From CATQHP01 sp965214915 (GTDB lineage: Bacteria > Acidobacteriota > Terriglobia > Bryobacterales > UBA6623): 64,000 bases of DNA. The DNA lies in NCBI GenBank assembly GCA_965214915.1, contig CBDCCP010000001.1, forward strand, positions 62,001-126,000. Reading direction: 5' to 3'. The stretch's first letter is position 1. Every line of letters starts with the position of its first letter. Under the pieces are notes generated by a model, which searched no databases, was not told the origin of the DNA, and saw only the letters and a list, made by a program, of their open reading frames with translations. The position numbers and the translations under genes are program-made. Below, piece after piece: positions 17,962-25,616 of this stretch.

Positions 17962-17986
17962 AAAAAAGCCCCGCAAGTTCGGGGTT
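17962..17986 (-). terminator. Rho-independent-terminator-like hairpin in the leader of the EF-hand esterase
   Basis: On the minus strand CCCCG-AACTTG-CGGGG is followed by C and six T residues, a short GC-only stem with a U-tract. It is about 45 bases upstream of the esterase start codon and reads in the same direction. The only gene further upstream is divergent, so the hairpin either attenuates the esterase message or ends a short leader RNA. Confidence 0.55.
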
Positions 17987-18077
17987 GCTATAGCGCCGCA
18001 CATGCAGTATCGTACCGATAATGTCGTTGCGCACGCATAATAATCTTACGGAAAGCAATCGCTGCGAGGCTCGTTCC

Positions 18078-19025
18078 ATGCCGGCTTTTCTGCGTGCAAC
18101 GGCGGCGCTCGCTCTGGCGCTGGCGAGCGCCGCGGCGCTTCCGGGGCAAAGCCGCGGCACAGGAAATCGCGGGTCCCACCCGCCGGTCGAGTTGCCCAGC
18201 GGCGTCGTCGCCCACCGCGACCTGGCGTACGCCGCGGTCGGAGATCGAGAACTTCATCTCGACCTCTACGTTCCGCAGACGAAGCCCGCCAAGCCCATGC
18301 CGCTGGTCGTCTGGATCCACGGCGGCGGCTGGCGCGGGGGGTCGAAGGAGGGTCTCGGCCGGCCAAGGCCCATCCTCGATCACGGCGGCTACATTCTGGC
18401 CTCCGTCGAGTACCGACTGAGCGGCGAAGCCATTTTCCCCGCCGCGATCGCCGACTGCAAAGCCGCGGTGCGCTGGTTGCGCGCGAATGCAGCCAAGTAC
18501 GACATCGACCCCGATCGGCTGGCCGTCTGGGGCTCGTCCGCCGGAGGGCACCTCGCGGCTCTGCTGGGCACGGCCTGGGAGGTCAAGGAATGGGACGCTA
18601 TCCACCCGGAAAACCAGGATGTCTCCTCGAAACCGACCGTCGTCTGCAACTGGTTCGGCCCGACGGACTTCCGGCGGATGAACGACTTCGAGGGCCGCAT
18701 CGATCACGACGCCGAGGGCTCGCCCGAGTCTCTTTTCATCGGCGGCCGGATACAGGAACACCCCGAAAAGGCGCAAAGGGCGAATCCGATCGCCTACGTC
18801 ACCGCCGACGATCCGCCGATGCTGCTGATGCACGGCGAAAAAGACTTGTCGGTCCCCTATAACCAGAGTGAGTTGCTCTACGCGGCGCTGCAGAAGGCCG
18901 GCGTGGAATCGCGGCTGTATAAAGTGGTTGGCGCGGACCACGGTTTCCGGAATGCGGCGACGGACACAGCCGAGTCGCTATTCGGGATGGTTGCCGAATT
19001 TTTGGACCGCCGTCTCAAACCGTAG
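18078..19025 (+). CDS. Secreted alpha/beta-hydrolase (BD-FAE/esterase type)
   Basis: A 315-residue exported esterase. Signal peptide MPAFLRATAALALALASAAA; oxyanion motif WIHGGGWRGGSKEG; nucleophile Ser in WGSSAGGHLAAL; acid region MLLMHGEKDLSVPY; catalytic His in GADHGFRN. All triad elements are in place, so it should be active. It is divergent from the EF-hand esterase with a 160-bp shared control region, and both likely act on ester-decorated polysaccharide. The ATG at 18078 gives the signal peptide; the frame extends upstream to 18021 without a plausible start. No EF-hands here. Confidence 0.9.
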   Translation: MPAFLRATAALALALASAAALPGQSRGTGNRGSHPPVELPSGVVAHRDLAYAAVGDRELHLDLYVPQTKPAKPMPLVVWIHGGGWRGGSKEGLGRPRPILDHGGYILASVEYRLSGEAIFPAAIADCKAAVRWLRANAAKYDIDPDRLAVWGSSAGGHLAALLGTAWEVKEWDAIHPENQDVSSKPTVVCNWFGPTDFRRMNDFEGRIDHDAEGSPESLFIGGRIQEHPEKAQRANPIAYVTADDPPMLLMHGEKDLSVPYNQSELLYAALQKAGVESRLYKVVGADHGFRNAATDTAESLFGMVAEFLDRRLKP

Positions 19026-19262
19026 CAGTCCGCGGCAAAAGTCATACAGGCGCGTTGCGCGCCGCCGGCGCGGCGGGCAAGCCCCATGTCAATCGCCGCA
19101 AATCGATTGGCCGCCTGTTTCCATCCAAATATCCGGTTACGCCGGCGTTCACCGCGCCCACGCAATTGGCCGCGGACGCCGCGCCGGATCCTCGCCACCC
19201 GGTCTCAATTTGCTCCGCCCTTGACGGTCTGCATGGAATCTCACAGTGCTGAAATAAATATA
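19024..19262. other. Gap of 311 bp (19026-19336): repeat remnant then AT-rich promoter region
   Basis: The stop of the esterase is followed at once by GCAGTCCGCGGCAAAAGTCA and a GC-rich palindromic stretch, a degraded left end of the MITE-like element. The rest up to 19262 shows no frame with codon structure. The base composition then changes sharply to AT-rich before the promoter candidate at 19263. Confidence 0.5.
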
Positions 19263-19292
19263 TTGACATTTTTAACTAATTATTGATAAAAC
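19263..19292 (+). promoter_or_regulatory. Candidate sigma-70-type promoter for the secreted-protein operon
   Basis: TTGACA at 19263-19268 is a perfect -35 hexamer; about 16-18 bases downstream lies GATAAA/TAAAAC as a weaker -10. The whole block 19250-19305 is far more AT-rich than its surroundings. It lies about 45-70 bases before the ATG at 19337, the first gene of the array region. Confidence 0.5.
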
Positions 19293-19336
19293 TAACAAAT
19301 AGAATTCAAGCGCCTCCCCGAAATGGAGAAATCTGG

Positions 19337-19990
19337 ATGTCGAGAAGATATTTTTCACCTTCACTCCTTCCCTCGCCTTGGTCTGGAGGCTTGACCCGGC
19401 GCCGGGTCGCCCGGACTCCCCGCCGCCCCGTTTCGCCCGCCGGCGCCTTGCTGCTTTGTTCGGGCTTCCTGGTCACGCTCGGCTCCGCCTTTGGGCAGGT
19501 CCCGGCCGTCAACCTCGAGCCGAGCAACGTCTCCAAGATCGTGCTCTACGATCACTTGTTCCACCACATCGAGTTCCTCGAAGAGCGTGCCGCGGAGGTG
19601 GAAGCTTCCGGGCTTGACGCGCGACATTTGCGCGAGCACTACCTTCGGCGCGCCGGTTTGACTGCCGGCGAGCACGCCGCGCTCAAGCAGGTAGCGCTCG
19701 ATTCCAACACCGGCGTCGCAGCGCAAGACCGCCAAGCGCTGGCGATTATCGCCGCCGCGCGCGCCCGCTATCCCGACGGCCGCGTCCCGATCGGCGAAAG
19801 CGTCTCCGAACCGCCCCGTGAGCTCTTCGAGATGCAGCAGGCTCGCGACCGGATGCGGCAAACGGCCATCGACCGGCTCCGGGCCCGTCTGGGCGCCGAG
19901 CGCTTCGCGCACTTCGACGCTTTCGTAGAAGAAAACATCGGTTCCAGAGTCTCCTGGACGCCGGTCGTCGTCACGCCTCCCCAACCCTAG
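19337..19990 (+). CDS. Small secreted helical protein of an Acidobacteria-type family
   Basis: A 217-residue protein with an Arg-rich start and signal-like segment (AGALLLCSGFLVTLGSAFGQ). The mature part is alpha-helical and charged: LYDHLFHHIEFLEERAAEVE, HYLRRAGLTAGEHAALKQVA, DRQALAIIAAARARYPDG and IDRLRARLGAERFAHFDAFV. Repeated His near the front (YDHLFHHIEFL) and the LTxxEHxALKQVA pattern are reminiscent of short secreted proteins seen repeatedly in Solibacteres, for which no function is known to me. The ATG at 19337 has a GGAG 9 bases upstream and is preferred to TTG 19283. The next gene starts 29 bp downstream, so it is the likely head of an operon. Confidence 0.65.
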   Translation: MSRRYFSPSLLPSPWSGGLTRRRVARTPRRPVSPAGALLLCSGFLVTLGSAFGQVPAVNLEPSNVSKIVLYDHLFHHIEFLEERAAEVEASGLDARHLREHYLRRAGLTAGEHAALKQVALDSNTGVAAQDRQALAIIAAARARYPDGRVPIGESVSEPPRELFEMQQARDRMRQTAIDRLRARLGAERFAHFDAFVEENIGSRVSWTPVVVTPPQP

Positions 19991-20019
19991 CCCCTCCCTC
20001 TTGCAAGGAACCCCCTGTC

Positions 20020-21915
20020 ATGAGAATTGCTCTCCGCGCTCTGCAGCCGCTGCCGATCTTGTTGTTGCTTGCCGCCGCGCCCGACGATGCGGCGGCCCAG
20101 GTCGTCAGCGGCTTCTCCGACATCGCCATCCAGTGCGTCGGCTGCGAGGTGGAATCCTACTCCCGCACGTCGCTGGACTATGTGGCAAACTACTATTATG
20201 ACCCTCGCGCCGACGGCTACCTGTCGCGGGGCGGCACGATCCAAGAGAGCAACTCGGTCACGGGAATCTCGAGCGCCGACGAAGCCGCCTTCTACCTGAG
20301 CACGCCGCTGGTTTACGACACAACATTTCAGATCCAGACCAATCACTGGATTCGCGCCTACTACCAGGTCTATGTGGACGGAAGCTGGCAGTACAACGAC
20401 TACTACGGATTCAGCTTGCTCGCAAACGGGAACTACGGCGGCTCGCACTCCTTCAATCCGCCTCAAACCCAGACCTACATCGTCAGTCGGGATATCTATC
20501 TGGGGACGACGTACACCGGCTTCAGCAGCCCCTCGCCGATTGTCAGCGGCATCACCATCAGCGGCAACCCCGTGCGCGGCGGCTCAGGCTCCGTCGAGAT
20601 CTACGGCCAGTACTTCGACGGCCTCCAGTCGGTTGCCGTCAGCGGCGGCGGGGTCACGACGAATACCACCTATGAGAGCGATACTCAGGTCAACATCGGC
20701 TACTCGATCGCCTCCACAGCCGCCTCGGGAGACCGCGACCTGACAGTGACGACCCTCTTCGGTCCCAGTAACGCCGAGACGTTCGAGATTTACGACCCGA
20801 CGCCGCAGGTTTCAGCGGTCACGCCGAACGCCTGGCCGGTCGGGGCGACGACCCATTTCACCATCTGGGGACAGTACTTCGGCTCCCAGCCGACAGTGTC
20901 GGTCTCGGGCGGCGGCGTCACCGGGTCGGGAACTACCTTCAAGAGCGACACGCAGATCAACGCCTGGGCGACCGTGTCGTCGGACTCGACGGGCGGGACG
21001 GCGACGATCTCGATCGCCTCGACCGGTTACGCGGGCAGCGGCTTCCAGCAGGAGCCCAGCGGAGGCGGCGCGATGACGCAAACCACGGCGACCACCGTCT
21101 TCAACTACACCTTGAGTCAGTCCCCCGCAGTTCTCAATCTGTCGACCGGCGACACCGACAAGCAAATCACCTCAACGGTAAGCGTAGCGGCGATGGGCTT
21201 CACGCCGGCATTCTCGGTGGGGCTGCAAGAGAACCCGAACAGCAGTTGTCAGGCCACCCTCGGATTTTCGAACGACAGCGGCACGGGCTCGGCGCAAACC
21301 ACGGTAACCGCGGGCGAGGCCGGCTGCAGCGGGATCTTTAACGCCATCGCGACGACCGGCGGCAAGGTTTCCACCGGCAGCACGCAGATCGTCGTCCCGC
21401 CGCAGATTCTGATCAAGATGCTGGTGGGCGAGGCCGGCGGGCAAACCGCTGCGGGGGACATGACCCAGCCCGCGATCGGCGTAGCGGCGCGCAACCGATT
21501 CGATGACCCCGACTTCGACAGCCCGTCCACCTACCAGGCGGCTATCGTCCCTGAGCAGTTCGAGGGCTTGAACAACCCGGTTGCGAATGCGCTTGAGAAC
21601 GGTCCGGAACCGCCCCTCACTCACGCGTCCGGCGTCTTCTCCAACGCGATCGGGGCGATCGTGGAAAACGCGACGTGCTTCTGGAGTCCGACGACGGCTG
21701 AATGGACGATCGTCCAAGCCGCGCTCGATAGCGGCACGACGACCTTCCCGGAGAACGTTGGCGACCCCGACTGCTACCTGCCGAATGAGCGGCAGGCCTT
21801 GGTCAAGACATCCGTCGCCGACAACGCCAGCGGAGGCGAAAGTGCGGGCGCGCCGGCGTTTCTCTTCATTCAACAACGAGACTCCACGGCGCCGGCCGTA
21901 CGCCGGATCGATTAA
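20020..21915 (+). CDS. Secreted TIG/IPT-domain protein with SleB-like C-terminus
   Basis: A 631-residue exported protein. After the signal peptide (LQPLPILLLLAAAPDDAAAQ) comes a Tyr-rich N-terminal domain (residues 30-175), then two Ig-like TIG/IPT repeats: SGITISGNPVRGGSGSVEIY at about 177 and VSAVTPNAWPVGATTHFTIW at about 266, each followed by QSVAVSGGGVTTNTTYESDT-like or QPTVSVSGGGVTGSGTTFKS strands. From about residue 464, LIKMLVGEAGGQTAAGDMTQ and IGVAARNRF resemble the start of the SleB/cell-wall hydrolase fold (GEARGE...AVAxVxLNR); this assignment is inference. It ends QQRDSTAPAVRRID. The first array paralogue starts 28 bp later, strongly suggesting one operon. Confidence 0.7.
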   Translation: MRIALRALQPLPILLLLAAAPDDAAAQVVSGFSDIAIQCVGCEVESYSRTSLDYVANYYYDPRADGYLSRGGTIQESNSVTGISSADEAAFYLSTPLVYDTTFQIQTNHWIRAYYQVYVDGSWQYNDYYGFSLLANGNYGGSHSFNPPQTQTYIVSRDIYLGTTYTGFSSPSPIVSGITISGNPVRGGSGSVEIYGQYFDGLQSVAVSGGGVTTNTTYESDTQVNIGYSIASTAASGDRDLTVTTLFGPSNAETFEIYDPTPQVSAVTPNAWPVGATTHFTIWGQYFGSQPTVSVSGGGVTGSGTTFKSDTQINAWATVSSDSTGGTATISIASTGYAGSGFQQEPSGGGAMTQTTATTVFNYTLSQSPAVLNLSTGDTDKQITSTVSVAAMGFTPAFSVGLQENPNSSCQATLGFSNDSGTGSAQTTVTAGEAGCSGIFNAIATTGGKVSTGSTQIVVPPQILIKMLVGEAGGQTAAGDMTQPAIGVAARNRFDDPDFDSPSTYQAAIVPEQFEGLNNPVANALENGPEPPLTHASGVFSNAIGAIVENATCFWSPTTAEWTIVQAALDSGTTTFPENVGDPDCYLPNERQALVKTSVADNASGGESAGAPAFLFIQQRDSTAPAVRRID

Positions 21916-21943
21916 GTCAGTACTTTGCAGAAAGGAATCTACA

Positions 21944-22762
21944 ATGAGCAACAACGCATTGACTCACGCCGCGCTGCTGCTGGGATTCGCGGCCGCCGCT
22001 GCCGCGCAGCAGCAGCCGGCGCTTACAGAGGTTCGCGAGATGACGCAGCGCCTGCGCGTCTTGGGCGACCGAGGGGCGCCGCCCGGCGGCGAGCGCGCCG
22101 AGCTCGTCGCGGCCGTCCGCGACAGGGTTCGCGAGCACATCGAAGCGGCGCTGAACGCGCGTAATGAAACCCGCCTCAGCGCGCGCGTCGCCGCGCTCAG
22201 GGCGCAGCTCGCCGAGGCGCAGCTCGCCTCGCAGCTTTGGTACGATGCAATCGGTGCGCCTTTCATGCACTACATGGAAGGTCCGCCCGGGCCGACCGTG
22301 CTGGTCTCGTTCGTGGTGCTGGACGGCAGTGTCCACGTGCCGCAGTCGAAGCCCTGGATCTGGGCGTTTCGGCAACGCAACGGCAAATTCGAGGCCGTCG
22401 ACCGCACCGGGTCGGACTTCGAGGGCTGCGGTTTGTTCCTCCAAGATATCCCGGCCGGGCGTTCGGGAGAGACATGGCTGCTCGCCTGGGGAACCATTTT
22501 CGGAGCGAACCAAACGCCGAGGCGGATGCGCATTTACTCGTTCGACGGCGAAAAGTTCGCAACCATTTGGAGCCCGCCCAACCTGCTGCATGGCAAGGTG
22601 CGGCTGAAAGACGGCATGATCGAGGTCAGTTATCTCGACAGGGTGCAGCACTATCAGCTCCGTGAGCCGCCCTTGTACCGCTATGACCGCTATGCGCTGA
22701 CCGTTCAGGGGGTGGTCGAGACGCAGTCCGTGCTTGGCGACGGATTTCCGGACGACCCGTAG
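21944..22762 (+). CDS. Array paralogue A, secreted protein of unknown function
   Basis: The first of five tandem homologues, 272 residues. Layout: Ala-rich signal segment (ALLLGFAAAAAAQQQP), a charged helical part (LTEVREMTQRLRVLGDRGAP to about residue 100), then a beta-rich domain from GPPGPTVLVSFVVLDG with the invariant segments WIWAFRQRNGKFEAV, CGLFLQDIPAGRSGETWLLA, WGTIFGANQTP, SFDGEKFATIWSPPN and LKDGMIEVSYLDRVQHYQLR. No enzyme motif or known domain was recognised. AAGGA lies 7 bases before the ATG, in the leader AGAAAGGAATC shared by all five copies. It ends GDGFPDDP like copies B and D. Copy-specific patches include SVHVPQSK and LLHGKVRL. Confidence 0.75.
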   Translation: MSNNALTHAALLLGFAAAAAAQQQPALTEVREMTQRLRVLGDRGAPPGGERAELVAAVRDRVREHIEAALNARNETRLSARVAALRAQLAEAQLASQLWYDAIGAPFMHYMEGPPGPTVLVSFVVLDGSVHVPQSKPWIWAFRQRNGKFEAVDRTGSDFEGCGLFLQDIPAGRSGETWLLAWGTIFGANQTPRRMRIYSFDGEKFATIWSPPNLLHGKVRLKDGMIEVSYLDRVQHYQLREPPLYRYDRYALTVQGVVETQSVLGDGFPDDP

Positions 22763-22820
22763 GCGCCGCTCAGCGGCCTGACCGGCGGTTGGCGGCAACC
22801 TTTCCGCAGCGCGCCGGCCG

Positions 22821-22851
22821 TGCGATGGATCGACCAGGTCGATCCATCGCA
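22821..22851. promoter_or_regulatory. 31-bp perfect palindrome in spacer type 1 (before copy B)
   Basis: Two 15-base arms (TGCGATGGATCGACC and its complement) flank a single central A. It ends immediately before the AGAAAGGAATC ribosome-binding leader of copy B. It could be a protein operator or an RNA hairpin next to the ribosome-binding site. An identical palindrome precedes copy D. Confidence 0.85.
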
Positions 22852-22865
22852 GAAAGGAATCCACC

Positions 22866-23693
22866 ATGAGCAACAACGCATTCACTTACGCCGTGCTGCT
22901 GCCGGCAGTCGCGGCCGCCGCTGCCGCCGCTGCCGCTCAGCAGCAGCCGGCGCTTACCGAGGTCCGCGAGATGACGCAGCGCCTGCGCGTCTTGGGCGAC
23001 CGAGGGGCGCCGCCTTTCGGCGAGCGCGCCGAGATCGTCGCTGCTGTCCGCGATAGGGTTCGCGAGCACATCGAAGTAGCGTTGAACGCGCGCGGGGGAA
23101 CCCGCCTGAGCGCGCGCGTCGCCGCGCTGAGGGAACAACTTGCCGAGGCGCAGAGCGCCTCGCAGGCTTGGTACGATGCAATCGGCAAGCCCTTCGTGCA
23201 TTACACGGAAGGCCCGCCCGGGCCGACCGTGCTGGCCTCGTTCGTGGCGCTGGACGGCCACATCGACGTGCCGCAGTCGAAGCCCTGGATCTGGGCGTTT
23301 CGGCAACGCAACGGCAAGTTCGCGGCCGTCGATGGCGCCGGGTCGGACTTCGCGGGCTGCGGTCTGTTTCTCCAAGATATCCCGGCCGGGCGTTCGGGAG
23401 AGACGTGGCTGCTCGCCTGGGGAACCGTTTTCGGAGCGAACCAAACGCCGAGGCGGATGCGCGTTTACTCGTTCGACGGCGAAAAGTTCGCAACCATTTG
23501 GAGCCCGCCCAACCTGCTGCAGGGCGCGGCGCCACTGAAAGACGGCATGATCGAGGTCAGTTATCTCGACAGGGTGCAGCACTATCAGCTCCGTGAGCCG
23601 CCCTTGTACCGCTATGACCGCTATGCGCTGACCGTTCAGGGGGTGGTCGAGACGCAGTCCGTGCTTGGCGACGGATTTCCAGACGACCCGTAG
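22866..23693 (+). CDS. Array paralogue B, secreted protein of unknown function
   Basis: A 275-residue homologue of copy A with an extended Ala run in the signal segment (AAAAAAAAQQQP). The helical part keeps the A-type form (LTEVREMTQRLRVLGDRGAP), but the beta domain carries the patches HIDVPQSK, VDGAGSDFAG and LLQGAAPL that it shares with copy E, and it ends GDGFPDDP like A and D. The separation from A is 103 bp of spacer type 1, from C 102 bp of spacer type 2. B plus C form the unit that appears duplicated as D plus E (start-to-start offsets of 1846 and 1821 bp). Confidence 0.75.
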   Translation: MSNNAFTYAVLLPAVAAAAAAAAAQQQPALTEVREMTQRLRVLGDRGAPPFGERAEIVAAVRDRVREHIEVALNARGGTRLSARVAALREQLAEAQSASQAWYDAIGKPFVHYTEGPPGPTVLASFVALDGHIDVPQSKPWIWAFRQRNGKFAAVDGAGSDFAGCGLFLQDIPAGRSGETWLLAWGTVFGANQTPRRMRVYSFDGEKFATIWSPPNLLQGAAPLKDGMIEVSYLDRVQHYQLREPPLYRYDRYALTVQGVVETQSVLGDGFPDDP

Positions 23694-23720
23694 GCGCTGC
23701 TCAGCGGCCTGACCGGCGGC

Positions 23721-23751
23721 GCAACAATGGAGCCCTTGCCCCCATTGTTGC
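23721..23751. promoter_or_regulatory. Inverted repeat in spacer type 2 (between copies B and C)
   Basis: Ten-base arms GCAACAATGG and CCATTGTTGC enclose an 11-base loop. It lies about 27 bases after the stop of B and 45 bases before the start of C, so it may be a hairpin or operator. No T-run follows, so it is not a standard rho-independent terminator. Repeated at 25543-25572. Confidence 0.8.
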
Positions 23752-23795
23752 TTGACGCAGCCGCTTGCGGCGTACTGCGCAGAAAGGAATCTACA

Positions 23796-24611
23796 ATGAG
23801 CAACAACGCATTCACTTACGCCGTGCTGCTGCCGGCAGTCGCGGCGGCTGCCGCCGCTCAGCAGCAGCCGGTACTGCCCAAGGTTCGCGAGATGACGCAG
23901 CGCCTGCTCGTCTTGCGCGGTCAGGGGGCGCCGCCCGGTGGCGAGCGCGCCGAGCTCGTCGCGGCCGTCCGCGACAGGGTTCGCGAGCACATCGAAACGG
24001 CGCTGAACGCGCGTAATGAAACCCGCCTGAGCGCGCGAGTCGCCGCGCTGAGGGAGCAACTCACCGAGGCGCAGATCGCCGGCTCGCAGATTTGGGTTCG
24101 TTCAATCGGCAAGCCCTTCGTACATTTCATGGAAGGCCCGCCCGGTCCGACCGTGCTGGCCTCGTTCGTGGTGCTGGACGGCCGCTCTGGGGCGCCGGAA
24201 TCGAAGACCTGGATCTGGGCGTTTCGGCAACGCGACGGCAAGTTCGCGGCCGTCGACCGCACCGGGTCGGACTTCGAGGGCTGCGGTCTGTTCCTCCAAG
24301 ATATCCCGGCCGGGCGTTCGGGAGAGACGTGGCTGCTCGCCTGGGGAACCGTTTTCGGAGCGAACCAAACGCCGAGGCGGATGCGCGTTTACTCGTTCGA
24401 CGGCGAAAAGTTCGCAACCATTTGGAGCCCGCCCAACCTGCTGCAGGGCAAGGTGCGGCTGAAAGACGGCATGATCGAGGTCAGTTATCTTGACAGGGTG
24501 CAGCACTATCAGCTCCGCAAGCCGCCCTTTAACCGCTATGACCGCTATGCGCTGACCGTTCAAGGAGTGGTCCAGACGCAGTCCGTACTCACCGAGTTTC
24601 GGGCCTTCTAA
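23796..24611 (+). CDS. Array paralogue C, secreted protein of unknown function
   Basis: A 271-residue homologue. The N-terminal helix is of the second type (LPKVREMTQRLLVLRGQGAP) shared with D and E. The centre is distinct: instead of the YDAIG motif it reads QIWVRSIGKPFVHFMEG, and the exposed loop is RSGAPESK, close to D. Other patches follow A (VDRTGSDFEG; LQGKVRL). It ends VLTEFRAF, a C-terminus shared only with E. These switches along the length show it to be a mosaic of the other copies. Start ATG at 23796 after AGAAAGGAATC. Confidence 0.75.
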   Translation: MSNNAFTYAVLLPAVAAAAAAQQQPVLPKVREMTQRLLVLRGQGAPPGGERAELVAAVRDRVREHIETALNARNETRLSARVAALREQLTEAQIAGSQIWVRSIGKPFVHFMEGPPGPTVLASFVVLDGRSGAPESKTWIWAFRQRDGKFAAVDRTGSDFEGCGLFLQDIPAGRSGETWLLAWGTVFGANQTPRRMRVYSFDGEKFATIWSPPNLLQGKVRLKDGMIEVSYLDRVQHYQLRKPPFNRYDRYALTVQGVVQTQSVLTEFRAF

Positions 24612-24666
24612 GCGCTCAGCGTCCTGACCGGCGGTTGGCGGCAACCTTTCCGCAGCGCGCCGGCCG

Positions 24667-24697
24667 TGCGATGGATCGACCAGGTCGATCCATCGCA
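24667..24697. promoter_or_regulatory. 31-bp perfect palindrome in spacer type 1 (before copy D)
   Basis: Identical to the palindrome at 22821-22851, again ending at the AGAAAGGAATC leader. The exact conservation of both arms argues for a recent duplication, selection, or both. Confidence 0.85.
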
Positions 24698-24711
24698 GAA
24701 AGGAATCCGCA

Positions 24712-25515
24712 ATGAAAAACAACGCATTCACTCACGCCCTGCTGCTGCCGGCAGTCATGGCCGCTGCCGCCGCTCAGCAGCAGCCGGTACTGCCCAAGGT
24801 CCGCGAGATGACGCAGCGCCTGCTCGTCTTGCGCGGCCAGGGGGCGCCGCCCGGCGGCGAGCGCGCCGAGCTCGTCGTGGCCGTCCGCGATAGGGTGCGT
24901 GAGCAAATCGAGGCGGCGCTGAACGCCCGCGAGGGAGCCGGCCTGAGCGAGCGCGTGTCCGCGCTCAGGGCGCAGCTCGCCTCGCAGACTTGGTACGATG
25001 CAATCGGCAAGCCCTTCGTGCATTTCACGGAAGGCCCGCCCGGGCCGACTGTGCTGGTCTCGTTTGTGGTGCTGGACGGCGGCTCCGGAGCGCCGGAGTC
25101 GAAGACCTGGATCTGGGCGTTTCGCGAACGCAACGGCAAGTTCGAAGCCGTCGATGGCGCCGGAGCGGACTTCGAGGGCTGTGGTCTGTTCCTCGAAGAG
25201 ATCCCGGCCGGGCGTTCGGGAGAGACGTGGCTGCTCGCTTGGGGAACCGTTTTCGGAGCGAACCAAACGCCGAGGCGGATGCGCGTTTACTCGTTCGACG
25301 GCGAAAAGTTCGCAACCATTTGGAGCCCGCCCAACCTGCTGCAGGGCGCGGCGCCACTGAAAGACGGCATGATCGAGGTCAGTTATCTCGACAGGGTGCA
25401 GCACTATCAGCTCCGTGAGCCGCCCTTGTACCGCTATGACCGCTATGCGCTGACCGTTCAGGGGGTGGTCGAGACGCAGTCCGTGCTTGGCGACGGATTT
25501 CCAGACGACCCGTAG
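24712..25515 (+). CDS. Array paralogue D, secreted protein of unknown function
   Basis: A 267-residue homologue starting MKNNAFTHALLLPAV. Its helical part is shorter by a few residues before the YDAIG motif and carries its own variants (EGAGLSERVSALRAQLASQT). The loop is GSGAPESK (like C), the core VDGAGADFEG is unique with an EE instead of QD/QE in CGLFLEEIPAGRSG, and the end is GDGFPDDP (like A and B). From WGTVFGANQTP to the stop it is virtually the same as copy B at DNA level, consistent with the B-C to D-E unit duplication. Confidence 0.75.
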   Translation: MKNNAFTHALLLPAVMAAAAAQQQPVLPKVREMTQRLLVLRGQGAPPGGERAELVVAVRDRVREQIEAALNAREGAGLSERVSALRAQLASQTWYDAIGKPFVHFTEGPPGPTVLVSFVVLDGGSGAPESKTWIWAFRERNGKFEAVDGAGADFEGCGLFLEEIPAGRSGETWLLAWGTVFGANQTPRRMRVYSFDGEKFATIWSPPNLLQGAAPLKDGMIEVSYLDRVQHYQLREPPLYRYDRYALTVQGVVETQSVLGDGFPDDP

Positions 25516-25542
25516 GCGCTGCTCAGTTGCCTGACCGGCGGC

Positions 25543-25572
25543 GCAACAATGGAGCCCTTGCCCCATTGTTGC
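25543..25572. promoter_or_regulatory. Inverted repeat in spacer type 2 (between copies D and E)
   Basis: Same ten-base arms as at 23721-23751 (GCAACAATGG and its complement) with a loop shorter by one base. It confirms that the two spacer types alternate along the array. Confidence 0.8.
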
Positions 25573-25616
25573 TTGACGCGACCGCTTGCGGCGTACTGCG
25601 CAGAAAGGAATCTACA

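Noticed and set aside
22770..24059. Antisense frames repeated across the five array copies, homologous to each other
   Set aside because: Their similarity follows from DNA identity of the paralogues; they cross spacer sequences and have no start signals or motifs.
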